Assembly: GCF_031501865.1 (NCBI RefSeq)
Contig: NZ_JARRCW010000001.1
Span: 3,982,001-4,046,000 of the forward strand
Reading direction: 5' to 3'
DNA length: 64,000 nt
From: Pseudovibrio sp. M1P-2-3
GTDB taxonomy: Bacteria; Pseudomonadota; Alphaproteobacteria; Rhizobiales; Stappiaceae
This document shows positions 8,186-18,119 of this stretch, one piece after another. A program made the position numbers and the translations under genes. Under the pieces are notes generated by a model. The model was given only the letters and a program-made list of their open reading frames with translations, did no database searches and had not been told where the DNA came from. Within the stretch, counting starts at the first letter, position 1; every line of letters begins with the position of its first letter.

Positions 8186-11100
8186 TTATTCCGGTTTATC
8201 TGTGTCCCCTTCATTTTTTTGCAACGTGGATGTATTTCGAGCAATTTCCATCTCCGGCCTCCAGCCAGCTTTTTCCCGCATCCACTGGAAAACAGCATAA
8301 AGAGTAGGAATCAAAAAAATACCAACAGAAAAAGAAACAACCATCCCCGAGAGAACCGGAACACCAACTGCAACCATTGCCCCTGCGCCGGGGCCATCTG
8401 CAATACAAAGAGGAACAAGACCAGCCGAGAAGGCAAGAGAGGTCATCATTACCGGACGAAAGCGCAGCCGCGCCCCTTCGACGGCTGAGTCATACAAGCT
8501 GTACCCAGCCATTCGTTTCTCCAGCGAGAACTCATTCATGAGAATTGCATTCTTTCCGGCCAACGCAATCAGGATAACCAGCCCGATCTGAGCATAAAGG
8601 TCAAAACTCAAATCGAAAATCCAGAGGCTTGCGACTGCGCCGGTAATGGCAGGTGCAACGGAAAGTAGTACGGGGATCGGCGTATTCCAGCTTTCATAAA
8701 GAGCAACCAGAAACAAATAGGCAAAAAGAAATGCCAGTCCAAGAACAATACCAGTCTGCCCCGCAGCCTCTTTTTGTTCAAGCGCAATACCCGTCCATTC
8801 ATAGGCATAGCCTTTCGGTAAATCCTTCGCCGCAATCTTCTCCATATCAGCCATTGCCTGCCCCAATCCATAGCCTGGAGCAGCATTGCCATTGAAACTC
8901 ACCGCACGGTAGTTATTGTAACGCGTTATACTGTTAGCCCCGCGTGTTAACTGGGTGGTCACCACTGTTGAAAGCTCGACCATCTCCCCCGAGTTGCTCC
9001 GCACATTTATGGAATTGATGTCCTCTATTTGTGATCGGTATTTTTGTTCGGCTTGAAGGCGAACTGTCCACGTTCGCCCATAAAGGTTGAAATCATTAAC
9101 ATAATAACCTCCAAGAACGGCCTGAAGAGCGTTGAAAACGCTGGAGACATCCAACCCTAGTATCTGGGCCTTTTCTCTGTTCAGCTCCACATGGACCTGA
9201 GGCGTACTCGCTTCGAAGGTGGTAAAGAATCCCGCGATCCTTGGGTCTTTACTTGCCGCAAGCATAAGCGAGCGGGAAACGGCTGCCATTTTGGCAGGGT
9301 CCTGTCCTTGAAGGGCTTCCATAATAAACTCAAAGCCGCCAACAGTACCTAGCCCATCGATTGCAGGTGGGTTTACAGCAAAAAAGCTCCCCTCCGGGAT
9401 GACAGCAAGAGCCTTGAGAAGGCGGCCAACAACCGCCGCAGAAGACAACTCCCGGCTTTTGCGTTCACTATAATCCTTCAGCTTGACAAATGTTGCACCA
9501 GAGTTGGGAGAGGTTCCGCCACCTGCAAGAAGATTGAAGCCTGCAATTGTTGTCGAGCTATGAACCCCAGGGTCATTTAAAATAATTGCGTTTGCTTTCT
9601 CCATTGCCGCTTCGGTGCGATTGAGCGATGCCCCAGGAGGTAAGTTTGCTAAAACCATGATGTAGCCTTTGTCCTCATCAGGGACAAAACCATCAGGTGT
9701 AATACTCACAAACCAATAGGCCATTAAGCCAAAGACAAGCACAGCGGGAACAGAGAGGATAGAGAGCCTGCCAATTTTCTTAATTGTTCCTGCATAGCCC
9801 GCGCCAATGCTGTCGATGAAGCCTGTGACTTTGGCCATAAAGCCTTTGTGCCCACTGTCTTCTTTGTGCATTAAAATGGCGCAGAGCGCAGGCGACAACG
9901 TGAGAGCGTTCACAGCCGACAGTACCATCGCGGCAGAAATTGTTACAGCAAACTCACGAAACAAAACACCCGATGACCCCGGAAGGAAAGCAACCGGAAC
10001 AAAGACTGAAAGCAAAACAAATGTGATTGCCAGAACGGGGCCTGCAATTTCAGCAACTGCTTTGCTGGTTGCCTGAGCAGGCGTGAGGTCCGGTTCCTCA
10101 TGCATTACTCTTTCCACATTCTCCACCACAATAATCGCATCGTCCACCACAATCCCGATGGCCAGAACCAGCGCCAGCAGAGAGATTGTATTCGCGGAAA
10201 ACCCCAGAATATAAGCCACGGCCAAAGCACCTATAATCGACACGGGCACAGCGATGAGCGGAATAAGGGTGGGCCGCATACGCCCCAGAAAAACGAAGAC
10301 AACGATCGTTACAAGAACAAAGGCTTCCAGCAGAGTGCTGATCACCTTGGAGATCATCTCGTTAACAAAGAACGAGGTGTCAAAGATGGATGTATATGTG
10401 AAGTCCTCAGGAAAGCGCTCGGAAAGCTGTTTGATTTTCTGATTGACTTGCTCTGCAACAGACACGGCATTGGCACCGGGGCTCAAGTAAATGCCGACTG
10501 TAGCGGCAGGGCGCCCCTGATACTCGGCATTATAATCAAAGGAAGCCGCACTTAGTTCTATGCGTGCCACATCCTTGAGCCGGACAACTGATCCGTCCGT
10601 ATTCGCCTTCAAAATTATGTTGTCAAAATCTTCAACCGTTTCCAATCGGCCACGCGCCGTTACTGTGAACTGAAGTTGCTGCTCTTGCGAAACAGGTGCG
10701 GCCCCCACCCGCCCCACAGCTGCTTGTTTATTTTGTGTCTCAATTGCTGAAATTACATCCGCCGCAGTAAGGCCTAAAGAACGCAGCTTCTCGGGATTGA
10801 CCCAAATACGCATGGAATAGTCACGGGCACCGAAGACAACCGCATCTCCAACACCCGAAATGCGTTTGATTTCGTCGATTATATTTATGGTTACGTAGTT
10901 GGAAACAAACAGGCCACTGTGTGTTTGATCTGGAGAATAAAACGAAAACACCTGTAGCATATCGCCGGCCCGCTTTTGAACCGTCACACCAAGGTCTCGC
11001 ACTTCCTGAGGAAGTTTGGATTCCACGGCGCTTACTCTGTTTTGAACATTAACCGCCGCAATATCCGGATCAACGGTCAAGTCAAAAAACACTGTGAGAG

Positions 11101-11368
11101 AATAAGAGCCATCACTGGATGATGTTGATTTCATGTAGCGCATGCCATCAACACCGTTCACGGACCCCTCAATTGGTTGCCCTACGCTTTCTTCAACTGT
11201 CAGCGCATCTGCGCCAAGATACGTTGCTGATACCTGAACAGTGGGAGGGGCTATTGTTGGATACTGGGATACGGGAATAGCATAGATCGAAATCAACCCG
11301 ACAATGACAATCAATATGGAAATGACAAGTGCCAGTCTCGGGCGGCGGATGAATACATCATAAATCAT
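8186..11368 (-). CDS. RND-family multidrug efflux permease (AcrB/MexB type, HAE1)
   Basis: This 1060-residue inner-membrane pump matches the full length of HAE1 transporters. The start (IRRPRLALVISILIVIVGL) and SQYPTIAPPTVQVSATYLGA are typical of AcrB relatives. The proton-relay Asp pair is visible in GIVVDDAIIVVENVERV and the matching Lys in ALAGKNAILMNEF. It expels hydrophobic or amphiphilic compounds from the periplasm and inner leaflet using proton influx. It follows the adaptor gene by 3 bp. No outer-membrane TolC gene and no regulator gene lie beside it, so it presumably uses a TolC encoded elsewhere. Confidence 0.95.
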   Translation of the reverse strand: MIYDVFIRRPRLALVISILIVIVGLISIYAIPVSQYPTIAPPTVQVSATYLGADALTVEESVGQPIEGSVNGVDGMRYMKSTSSSDGSYSLTVFFDLTVDPDIAAVNVQNRVSAVESKLPQEVRDLGVTVQKRAGDMLQVFSFYSPDQTHSGLFVSNYVTINIIDEIKRISGVGDAVVFGARDYSMRIWVNPEKLRSLGLTAADVISAIETQNKQAAVGRVGAAPVSQEQQLQFTVTARGRLETVEDFDNIILKANTDGSVVRLKDVARIELSAASFDYNAEYQGRPAATVGIYLSPGANAVSVAEQVNQKIKQLSERFPEDFTYTSIFDTSFFVNEMISKVISTLLEAFVLVTIVVFVFLGRMRPTLIPLIAVPVSIIGALAVAYILGFSANTISLLALVLAIGIVVDDAIIVVENVERVMHEEPDLTPAQATSKAVAEIAGPVLAITFVLLSVFVPVAFLPGSSGVLFREFAVTISAAMVLSAVNALTLSPALCAILMHKEDSGHKGFMAKVTGFIDSIGAGYAGTIKKIGRLSILSVPAVLVFGLMAYWFVSITPDGFVPDEDKGYIMVLANLPPGASLNRTEAAMEKANAIILNDPGVHSSTTIAGFNLLAGGGTSPNSGATFVKLKDYSERKSRELSSAAVVGRLLKALAVIPEGSFFAVNPPAIDGLGTVGGFEFIMEALQGQDPAKMAAVSRSLMLAASKDPRIAGFFTTFEASTPQVHVELNREKAQILGLDVSSVFNALQAVLGGYYVNDFNLYGRTWTVRLQAEQKYRSQIEDINSINVRSNSGEMVELSTVVTTQLTRGANSITRYNNYRAVSFNGNAAPGYGLGQAMADMEKIAAKDLPKGYAYEWTGIALEQKEAAGQTGIVLGLAFLFAYLFLVALYESWNTPIPVLLSVAPAITGAVASLWIFDLSFDLYAQIGLVILIALAGKNAILMNEFSLEKRMAGYSLYDSAVEGARLRFRPVMMTSLAFSAGLVPLCIADGPGAGAMVAVGVPVLSGMVVSFSVGIFLIPTLYAVFQWMREKAGWRPEMEIARNTSTLQKNEGDTDKPE

Positions 11369-11371
11369 GGT

Positions 11372-12505
11372 TTATTGACCCGCTATTTTCGCAGTGACCT
11401 TGATACCCGGCCTGACTTTTTGAATACCTGCCGTAATCACCGCGTCTCCTTCTTTGAGGCCACTGGCAACAACAACTTTTCCGTCTTGCTGATTGGAGAT
11501 AATGATACGCCGCTGTTCGACCGTATTCTCTTTATTGACCAGAAGAACAAAGGGGCCTTCCTGATCAACAAGCAGCGCTGTTTGAGGGACTGTTAAAACA
11601 GGAACGGCATTTTTCACGGAAACAATGACATCCACTAGTTGGCTATCAAACAGGGAAAAGTTCTTATTGGGAAACAGCGCGTGGACAGTGACGGTATCTG
11701 TACCCGGATTTGCCTGAGCATCAATGTACTCCATTTCACCCGGCTGATCATAAGTTGAGCCATCACTCAAACGGAGCCGAATGAGGAGTTTATCTGCCTT
11801 ATTCACCTTATGTCTTTGCGCCCACAAAATAACATCCTGAGGCACCGCAAAAGCAACGCGCATCGGGTCTAGAGCTGTGACAGTTGCCAATGTACCACTG
11901 TCAGCAGTCACATAGGCCCCTTCTTTGTATCGTGCCGCCCCTACTTTTCCAGCCATAGGAGCTTTAATCTGAGTGTAGCTTAGATCAAGGTTTGCAAGCT
12001 CCAGTTCAGAGTTGCGTTGTTCCACAACAGCTTGGGCTTCCTGCAAATTCGCCTTTGCCACATCCAGCTCTGAAACTGAAATCGCATTACGGGCCACCAG
12101 TTGCTGCTTGCGTTTAAACTCAATGTTTGCAAGGTCATACTTGGCTTTGGCGCTATTCAAGTTTGCTTGAGCTTGGTCTACTTTATATTTGTAGGGCCCC
12201 GGCTCAATGACAAACAAAACCTCATCAGCTTTGACCAGTTGCCCATCTTTGAACTCCAGAGGCTGAAGGAACCCGCCAACGCGCGCAATGAGATCCACCT
12301 TGGCCACGGATTCAGTGCGGCCCGCATATATTCTTTCGTTATTGAGGGTTTCCATCTTAGCCTGCTCAACTATGACAGCAGGCGTTGGCTGTTGTTGGCC
12401 TTGTGCTGATATTGGGGAGCTTGAGAGTAAAAGCGATATCACCAGCAGTTGGAAGACAAGAGTTCGAATTAGAGAAATATTGGAAATATAAATTTTTGCT
12501 GTCAT
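11372..12505 (-). CDS. RND efflux periplasmic adaptor subunit (AcrA/MexA type)
   Basis: This 377-residue membrane-fusion protein links the RND pump to an outer-membrane channel. It has an N-terminal hydrophobic export signal (to about residue 35) without a lipobox Cys, so it is not a typical AcrA lipoprotein. Then follow the lipoyl half-motif (VGGFLQPLEFKDGQLVKADE), a long helical hairpin (KAKYDLANIEFKRKQQLVA), the second lipoyl half (IKAPMAGKVGAARYKEGAYV) and beta-barrel and MP domains. It is the first gene of a two-gene operon and is divergent from the K+ channel gene, sharing a 201-bp promoter region. No TetR operator gene is nearby. Confidence 0.93.
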   Translation of the reverse strand: MTAKIYISNISLIRTLVFQLLVISLLLSSSPISAQGQQQPTPAVIVEQAKMETLNNERIYAGRTESVAKVDLIARVGGFLQPLEFKDGQLVKADEVLFVIEPGPYKYKVDQAQANLNSAKAKYDLANIEFKRKQQLVARNAISVSELDVAKANLQEAQAVVEQRNSELELANLDLSYTQIKAPMAGKVGAARYKEGAYVTADSGTLATVTALDPMRVAFAVPQDVILWAQRHKVNKADKLLIRLRLSDGSTYDQPGEMEYIDAQANPGTDTVTVHALFPNKNFSLFDSQLVDVIVSVKNAVPVLTVPQTALLVDQEGPFVLLVNKENTVEQRRIIISNQQDGKVVVASGLKEGDAVITAGIQKVRPGIKVTAKIAGQ

Positions 12506-12706
12506 TTCTCTCTCTCACACTAGCTGCTGAGAGACAACCTTACCTAAGGGTAGTAACTGTTTTCTTGATAGATCAACTAAAGTAACCAAAACTATTTTAT
12601 TCACAAGATAAAAGATATAATTTTCATATCTCTACACCCTGCCTTGATGGCCTCAAATATTCCTCTATTACTTTTAAAGATAAATTGATGAAATATTTAG
12701 AGCACC

Positions 12707-13492
12707 ATGCGAAATCACCTCAGAACGCTTAGAAAATACACCAATGAATTATATAATGGACGTAGTTCAAGATCTCGCATCTGGCGATTCAGCCTCTTAT
12801 GTTTCGACCTGATCACCATTGGGTACTTTATTCTGAGTGCAACCGTGTTACTTGATACCCACTTCTACTGGGTAGATTACGCAATAGGTCTTGTACTTTT
12901 GTTGGACTACGTTGCCCGTTTGAGTATCGCGCCCCGCCCAAAGGCATTCTTTTTGAAGTGGACGATGCTTGCAGACCTTCTTGTCATTTTATCCTTGTTT
13001 TCATCTGCATTTATCGAAAACCTTGGTTTCCTTCGTGTCATCCGCATGCTCCGCTTATTGCGCTCGCATCACATCCTGCGAGAACTCAGAGAGGCCTCCA
13101 GCTGGTTCCGGCGAAACGAGGAAATAATAGGGTCTGCCCTGAATTTGGCAGTGTTTATTTTCACTGTTACGGCCGTCGTGTTCGTGTTGGAAAATGACAT
13201 AAACCCCAACATCACCACTTACATGGATGCACTTTACTTCACCGTAACCACGCTCACAACAACTGGATATGGAGACATCACTCTTTCTGACACCACGGGA
13301 CGTACAGTTACAATCGCGATCATGATTTTCGGGGTGGCGCTGTTTTTGAGGCTTATTCAAGCCATTTTTCGCCCAGCAAAGGTGAAATACGGCTGCCAGA
13401 CATGTGGACTTTCACGGCACGATCCTGATGCCGTACACTGTAAACACTGTGGTGAGACTATTCGAATTCCAACAGAAGGCGATTGGAAGTAA
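12707..13492 (+). CDS. Voltage-gated-like K+ channel with C-terminal zinc ribbon
   Basis: This 261-residue membrane protein has several hydrophobic segments, an S4-like segment with spaced arginines (FLRVIRMLRLLRSH) and a canonical potassium selectivity filter (TTLTTTGYGDI) followed by the inner helix. The soluble tail contains two Cys pairs (CQTC and CKHC, 16 residues apart) that look like a zinc ribbon. It should conduct K+ across the inner membrane as a tetramer. The zinc ribbon is an uncommon addition and may act in assembly or metal/redox sensing; that is inference. The gene stands alone, divergent from the efflux operon. Confidence 0.88.
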   Translation: MRNHLRTLRKYTNELYNGRSSRSRIWRFSLLCFDLITIGYFILSATVLLDTHFYWVDYAIGLVLLLDYVARLSIAPRPKAFFLKWTMLADLLVILSLFSSAFIENLGFLRVIRMLRLLRSHHILRELREASSWFRRNEEIIGSALNLAVFIFTVTAVVFVLENDINPNITTYMDALYFTVTTLTTTGYGDITLSDTTGRTVTIAIMIFGVALFLRLIQAIFRPAKVKYGCQTCGLSRHDPDAVHCKHCGETIRIPTEGDWK

Positions 13493-13678
13493 CTCAATTT
13501 CAACTCACCCATTGTATCTTTGAAACAGTTCTCAGAGCAGGAATGGTCCTACCCAGAAACTGCGAAGGTCCAACAAGAAGACTTCTGAGATTTTCCCTAG
13601 GAGCAGGCCCCACAATTATGCTCTACGCATATTTAAAGGCCTGTTCTTTCCTATGGTGTACAGGGAAGAGGAGCAGCC

Positions 13679-14512
13679 TTGGGAATTCATTTGCGGGTGG
13701 TCGCCTGTACCATTTTCACTCTACTGATGATTGAAACCGCGCGCGGGTCGCAGCAAAAAAGTATCTGCGGCGATAAAGTTTCCTGCACCATATCAACCGG
13801 TCAATACCGTATATATTTCCCTAAAAGTTGGAACCACCAAACTCAGCTTGGCGCAATCTACTATCTTCATGGCTGGAATGGAACGGCGCTCAGCACCATT
13901 TCCAATAGGGCCCTGCGCTCCATTGCAGATAAACATAAGGTCGCATTGGTCGCCCCGCAAGGCAAAAACGGTTCATGGTCCTTCCCTGGCTCCCCAAGCC
14001 AAGATCGCGACGAATTCCAGTTTTTCAAGGAGTTAAGAGAGGACCTGCTGCGAAGGTTTCCCATTGATTCGGAAAGAATTATGATCTCCGGTTTTTCTAT
14101 GGGAGCCTCAATGGCCTGGTATTTGGCATGCTACCAAGGAGAACTCTATTCAGGTTTTGCCCCAGTTGCTGGCGCTTTTTGGAAACCAATACCAAAGCAG
14201 TGCCCCAGCCGATTAAACTTCCTTTCCCATATTCATGGCATTGCAGACAAAACCGTTCCCATTGCCGGACGGCCCATTGGAAAGCATTGGACACAAGCTA
14301 ACTTATACGAAAGTCTAGATGTCTGGAAGCGGCAGGCGGGATTTGAAGACGTAATACCTCATAGTTCGCGGCAAGGACGACTGACATGTAAAGAGTGGTC
14401 AAATAAAACTCAGGAGTTGGAACTTTGCTTACATAGTGGAAGTCACTCCATTGAAATTAAATGGGTTTCACAAGCTTGGGTAAAATTGACCAAGGAGAAA
14501 AACTGGAAATAA
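13679..14512 (+). CDS. Exported esterase / polyhydroxyalkanoate depolymerase-like alpha/beta hydrolase
   Basis: This 277-residue protein begins at a TTG with GAGGAG about 6 bp upstream. That start gives a clear signal peptide ending near ARGS (residue 24), while the later ATG would destroy it. The fold is LpqC/PHB-depolymerase-like: YYLHGWNGT for the oxyanion region, nucleophile Ser140 in GFSMG, an Asp in GIADKTVP and a His in SGSHSIE. It probably hydrolyses an ester substrate (polyester, feruloyl or acetyl ester) in the periplasm or outside the cell. Several cysteines could form disulfides. The neighbours give no hint of substrate. Confidence 0.8.
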   Translation: MGIHLRVVACTIFTLLMIETARGSQQKSICGDKVSCTISTGQYRIYFPKSWNHQTQLGAIYYLHGWNGTALSTISNRALRSIADKHKVALVAPQGKNGSWSFPGSPSQDRDEFQFFKELREDLLRRFPIDSERIMISGFSMGASMAWYLACYQGELYSGFAPVAGAFWKPIPKQCPSRLNFLSHIHGIADKTVPIAGRPIGKHWTQANLYESLDVWKRQAGFEDVIPHSSRQGRLTCKEWSNKTQELELCLHSGSHSIEIKWVSQAWVKLTKEKNWK

Positions 14513-14662
14513 ACTTTTGTTCTCGTGTCGGGTTTCCATCACAAATGCTATTTTTTTAAAATTTAAATTTCGCTATTTCCAATAACTTATGATTAAATTC
14601 GCATCGGTAATAACTACAGGAATAAAAACCTATAGTAAAATATAAACTATTTCTGCATATGG

Positions 14663-15943
14663 ATGGATGTTTTGGTTGCAACTGATTTAACGCCGCCTTC
14701 AAATACTGGCTCTCTTGATGGGCTTGTTGTACTTGATCTTACACGTATTCTTGCCGGCCCCACGTGCACGCAACTTCTTGGCGATCTTGGAGCTGAAGTT
14801 ATTAAGATCGAACGCCCAGTCAAGGGGGATGACACCCGTGCTTGGGGACCTCCGTTTTTGCAAGATGAGCACGGCAACGATATGCAGGAAAGTGCCTATT
14901 ATCTTTGTGCCAACCGGAATAAAAGCTCTGTTGCAGTAGACATTGCTACCAAGGAAGGCGTTCAAATTATCAAAAACCTTGCCAAGAATGCAGATATTCT
15001 TGTCGAGAATTTTAAAGTTGGTGATCTGGAAAAACGTGGTCTGAGCTATCAGGACCTAAAACAGGTCAACCCCAAACTCGTATACTGTTCTATTACTGGT
15101 TTTGGCCAAACCGGTCCCTACGCAAAACGGGCGGGCTATGATTTTCTCGCGCAAGGCATGGGCGGTATTATGGCCTTAACAGGTTTTCCTGAGGAAGAAG
15201 GGGGACAGCCCACAAAGATCGGCGTAGGCGTAACAGATGTGATGTGCGGTATGTATGCGGCAACGGCCATTCTGGCCGCCATTCATTCCAGACAAAGCAC
15301 CGGTAACGGGCAACACATTGACATATCCCTTTTGGACAGTCAGGTGGCTTGGCTCATCAATCAAGGAACATCCTACTTAACCTCCGGGGACGTCCCTGGC
15401 CGCATTGGAAACAGCCACCCAACAATTGTCCCTTACCAGACGTTCAATGCCTCAGATAAGCCTTTTATTATCGCAGTAGGAAACGATGGGCAGTTCGAAC
15501 GTCTGTGCCAAATTGCCGGTGCTCCAGAGCTGGCTTCCGATGCCCGCTTTAAACACAACTTTGACAGGGTTCGCAATCGCAAGGAGTTAATCCCCTTACT
15601 TAAAGAACTCACTCCGCAAATGACATCTGAAGAGTGGATCTCAAAGCTTGAAGACGTTGGAGTTCCGTGCGGACCTGTGAATACTATGGATGAAGTTTTC
15701 GAAAATCCGCAGATTCAACACCGTGGCATGAAGCTGGAAATGGAATACCCAAGTGCCAAGGAAGGGCATGTCAACCTAATCTCCAATCCAATCAAGCTGA
15801 GTGGAACGCCGGTCCAATATCGAAAGGCACCTCCTAAACTAGGGGCTGACACTCTCGAAACCCTATTGCAACATACAAAGCTCAATCCAGAAGAAATTGA
15901 AAATCTGGCTAAACAAGGAATTCTTGATTTGGGTGGGGATTAA
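14663..15943 (+). CDS. Class III CoA-transferase (CaiB/BaiF family)
   Basis: This 426-residue enzyme moves CoA between carboxylic acids through an aspartyl-CoA intermediate. Family features are the N-terminal LDGLVVLDLTRILAGPTCTQ, the catalytic Asp in GYDFLAQGMGGIM and the VGVPCGPVNTMDEV segment. The stop overlaps the start of the downstream ThDP enzyme (TAATG), so the two are one operon and probably one pathway. Formyl-CoA:oxalate transferase with oxalyl-CoA decarboxylase is the best-known such pair, but I see no feature fixing oxalate; a 2-hydroxyacyl-CoA route is as possible. An ATG 4 bp upstream in another frame is not used. Confidence 0.88.
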   Translation: MDVLVATDLTPPSNTGSLDGLVVLDLTRILAGPTCTQLLGDLGAEVIKIERPVKGDDTRAWGPPFLQDEHGNDMQESAYYLCANRNKSSVAVDIATKEGVQIIKNLAKNADILVENFKVGDLEKRGLSYQDLKQVNPKLVYCSITGFGQTGPYAKRAGYDFLAQGMGGIMALTGFPEEEGGQPTKIGVGVTDVMCGMYAATAILAAIHSRQSTGNGQHIDISLLDSQVAWLINQGTSYLTSGDVPGRIGNSHPTIVPYQTFNASDKPFIIAVGNDGQFERLCQIAGAPELASDARFKHNFDRVRNRKELIPLLKELTPQMTSEEWISKLEDVGVPCGPVNTMDEVFENPQIQHRGMKLEMEYPSAKEGHVNLISNPIKLSGTPVQYRKAPPKLGADTLETLLQHTKLNPEEIENLAKQGILDLGGD

Positions 15944-17568
15944 TGATCCGAGGTGCCGATTTAATTGCTCAAAAATTGCATGGAGCAGGTTGTCTCTATG
16001 CATTTGGCATTCCAGGTGGCGAAGTTTTAGCCTTAATGGACGCACTCGGTAAATCAGGCATCAAGTTCATTCTCACCAAACATGAAAACTCCGGTGGCTT
16101 TATGGGAGAAGGCGTTTGGCATGCCATGCGAAACAACGGGGCAAATGCCCCCGCCATTCTTCTTGCAACATTAGGCCCCGGAGTAGCCAATGCAATCAAT
16201 GTCATAGCAAATGCACTTCAAGATAAAGTCCCAATAATTTTCCTTAGTGGATGTGTAGAGGGCGCAACGGCCCAGACCTATACCCACCAGATATTTGATC
16301 ACCGCCAATTACTATCTCCACTCGTGAAAGCCAGTTATCGGGCAGAACAAGGCTCCTTAAACACCTTGATGGACAAGGCAATCCACCTTGCAACCTCGGG
16401 AGAACCCGGACCTGTTCATATTGATGTTCCTATCTCCATTGCCGAAGGACAAACAACTGAAATAGTTGTGCCATCCACTCCGGTACCTTCCACCTTTGGC
16501 CTGCCCTTTGCAGCAGACTTGGATAAAGCCCGCCACGCGTTAAAGGCCTCCAGACGCCCTTTAATGATAGCGGGTGTTGACGCAGTAAACAGTGGTGCGG
16601 GAGATTGTATTTCCCAAGTCTGCAAGACTTACCAAATACCACTCATTACTACATATAAGGGAAAGGGGCTGATGGACGAAAATCACCCATTGTCTATGGG
16701 GGGAGCGGGTTTATCTCCCAAAGCAGATGAAGCTTTGCTGCCTTTAATTGAGGAAGCTGATCTGGTTCTTCTGGTGGGGTACGACCCAATTGAAATGCGC
16801 ATCAACTGGCGGGATCCATGGCCAGCAAGCAAGGTGGTTGTTGAGATAAGCCCCTTTGATCGCCTGCACGGAATGCACAGTGTAAGCCACTCACTCAAAG
16901 GCGATATTGCCACATCACTGGTCTTTCTAACCCAAAACACTTTCTATTGCGCGCAATGGCCTGACGAAAGTCTTGGGAATGCTAAAACAAAATTATCTAC
17001 TGCATTTAAAGCGGAAGAAAAGGGATGGGGTCCTGCAACAATATTTCATGAGCTGCGCCGCGTTATGCCGAAAGAAACGGTAATCACTGCTGACAGCGGT
17101 GCCCATCGCATACTGGTAAGCCAGATCTGGGCATGTGAGCGCCCTCGAACAGCCCTGCAAAGCTCGGCCTTATGCACAATGGCTTGTGCACTGCCCATAG
17201 GTGCCGGTTATAAGCTGGCAGCACCCGAAGTACCTGTTCTTGTCTTTGTCGGCGACGCGGGTCTGGAGATGGGTTTGGGAGAACTTGCTACATTGCGAGA
17301 TCAGAAACTACCTGTCATCATTTGCGTTCTGGTAGACACCAGCTTGGCATTAATTGAGAAAAAGCAACGGGCATGTCATCTTGATAATCTGGGTGTGGAT
17401 TTTGAAGAAACGGACTTTGCCGCTCTAGCAGATGTTTATGGCGGGTACGGTGCCCGCATCCAAGATGCATCTACACTACGAACCGAAGCGCAAAAAGCGT
17501 TAACCAGAAACTCTTTCACAATCCTTGCCTGCAAAATCGACAGGCAAAGCTATGACAACAGGCTCTAA
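15943..17568 (+). CDS. Thiamine-diphosphate-dependent enzyme (acetolactate synthase / 2-hydroxyacyl-CoA lyase superfamily)
   Basis: This 541-residue enzyme has the three domains of the acetolactate-synthase-like family. The catalytic Glu is in KHENSGGFMGEG of the PYR domain. A central Rossmann-like domain follows, then the PP domain with GDAGLEMGLGELATL. The ThDP/Mg motif is atypical: GDA where GDG is usual, and VD at the distal metal position where NN is usual, so the second metal ligand would be Asp. The active site still looks competent. It is coupled to the CoA-transferase by a stop/start overlap. Oxalyl-CoA decarboxylase, a lyase or a decarboxylase acting on a CoA-linked acid are candidates; ordinary IlvB is unlikely without IlvH. 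Confidence 0.8.
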   Translation: MIRGADLIAQKLHGAGCLYAFGIPGGEVLALMDALGKSGIKFILTKHENSGGFMGEGVWHAMRNNGANAPAILLATLGPGVANAINVIANALQDKVPIIFLSGCVEGATAQTYTHQIFDHRQLLSPLVKASYRAEQGSLNTLMDKAIHLATSGEPGPVHIDVPISIAEGQTTEIVVPSTPVPSTFGLPFAADLDKARHALKASRRPLMIAGVDAVNSGAGDCISQVCKTYQIPLITTYKGKGLMDENHPLSMGGAGLSPKADEALLPLIEEADLVLLVGYDPIEMRINWRDPWPASKVVVEISPFDRLHGMHSVSHSLKGDIATSLVFLTQNTFYCAQWPDESLGNAKTKLSTAFKAEEKGWGPATIFHELRRVMPKETVITADSGAHRILVSQIWACERPRTALQSSALCTMACALPIGAGYKLAAPEVPVLVFVGDAGLEMGLGELATLRDQKLPVIICVLVDTSLALIEKKQRACHLDNLGVDFEETDFAALADVYGGYGARIQDASTLRTEAQKALTRNSFTILACKIDRQSYDNRL

Positions 17569-17603
17569 AGTTTCACTGATAGCCAATGAATTCACGCAGT
17601 AAG

Positions 17604-18119
17604 CTATTTCCCAGTTTGAGTTGCTCTATCCGCAATACTTTGAAAAATCTGGTCCAACTCTTCTGCAACCGCTTCCAGTTCCGCTCCCCCGCTATTTCTA
17701 ATATAGGGTGAGAAAACATAGCTCGGGGGCTTCCAGCTTAACGTCCCTGTACCATTTAAATTTTCGGTTACATAAAAGCGAATGGGCGCCTCGATTCCAG
17801 CCGCTAATGAGGTCTTGAGAACCCTTAGAGCAAAGTCATTGCGGAAAACGCCTATTACATAATTCCCTGGTATCGTAGCCCCTTGTTTTTCAGCTCCCAT
17901 AGAGGCGCTCGCCTGCGTGACAATATGCATATCTTCTTGGGCCACGGCATTTCTCAACTCAAGAAGAAGATCGTTGAACTGCATTGACGACTTTATAACA
18001 CGCCACCCGGGCTGACGATCCAAATCATTTTGTGCTTTAGCACCCTCACCCAAATACATTACAACAATAAGAGCTGCCAAGAATACGCGATAAAAGTGAT
18101 ATTTGTACCTCAAATCCAA
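17604..18119 (-). CDS. Exported DUF302-family protein
   Basis: This protein of about 171 residues has an N-terminal hydrophobic signal (VFLAALIVVMYLGEGAKA) and a DUF302-like body: a pattern of DLLLELRNAVAQEDMHIV, a central GNYVIGVFRNDFALRVL and IEAPIRFYVTENLNGTGTL. DUF302 proteins are small, often periplasmic and of unclear function. The TTG at 18119 sits too close to GGAG; the in-frame TTG at 18113 has better spacing, so the first two residues are doubtful. It is divergent from the TTC38-like gene across a 318-bp gap and convergent with the ThDP-enzyme gene. Confidence 0.7.
   Translation of the reverse strand: MDLRYKYHFYRVFLAALIVVMYLGEGAKAQNDLDRQPGWRVIKSSMQFNDLLLELRNAVAQEDMHIVTQASASMGAEKQGATIPGNYVIGVFRNDFALRVLKTSLAAGIEAPIRFYVTENLNGTGTLSWKPPSYVFSPYIRNSGGAELEAVAEELDQIFQSIADRATQTGK

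Noticed and set aside
8186-12505. Expectation of a TetR-type regulator or TolC gene with the RND pump
   Set aside because: Both flanks were read; the neighbours are a glycosyltransferase and a K+ channel. No regulator or outer-membrane factor is present.
13483-13734. 83-codon frame overlapping the K+ channel end and the esterase start
   Set aside because: It has no ribosome site or recognisable domain and overlaps two well-supported genes in another frame.
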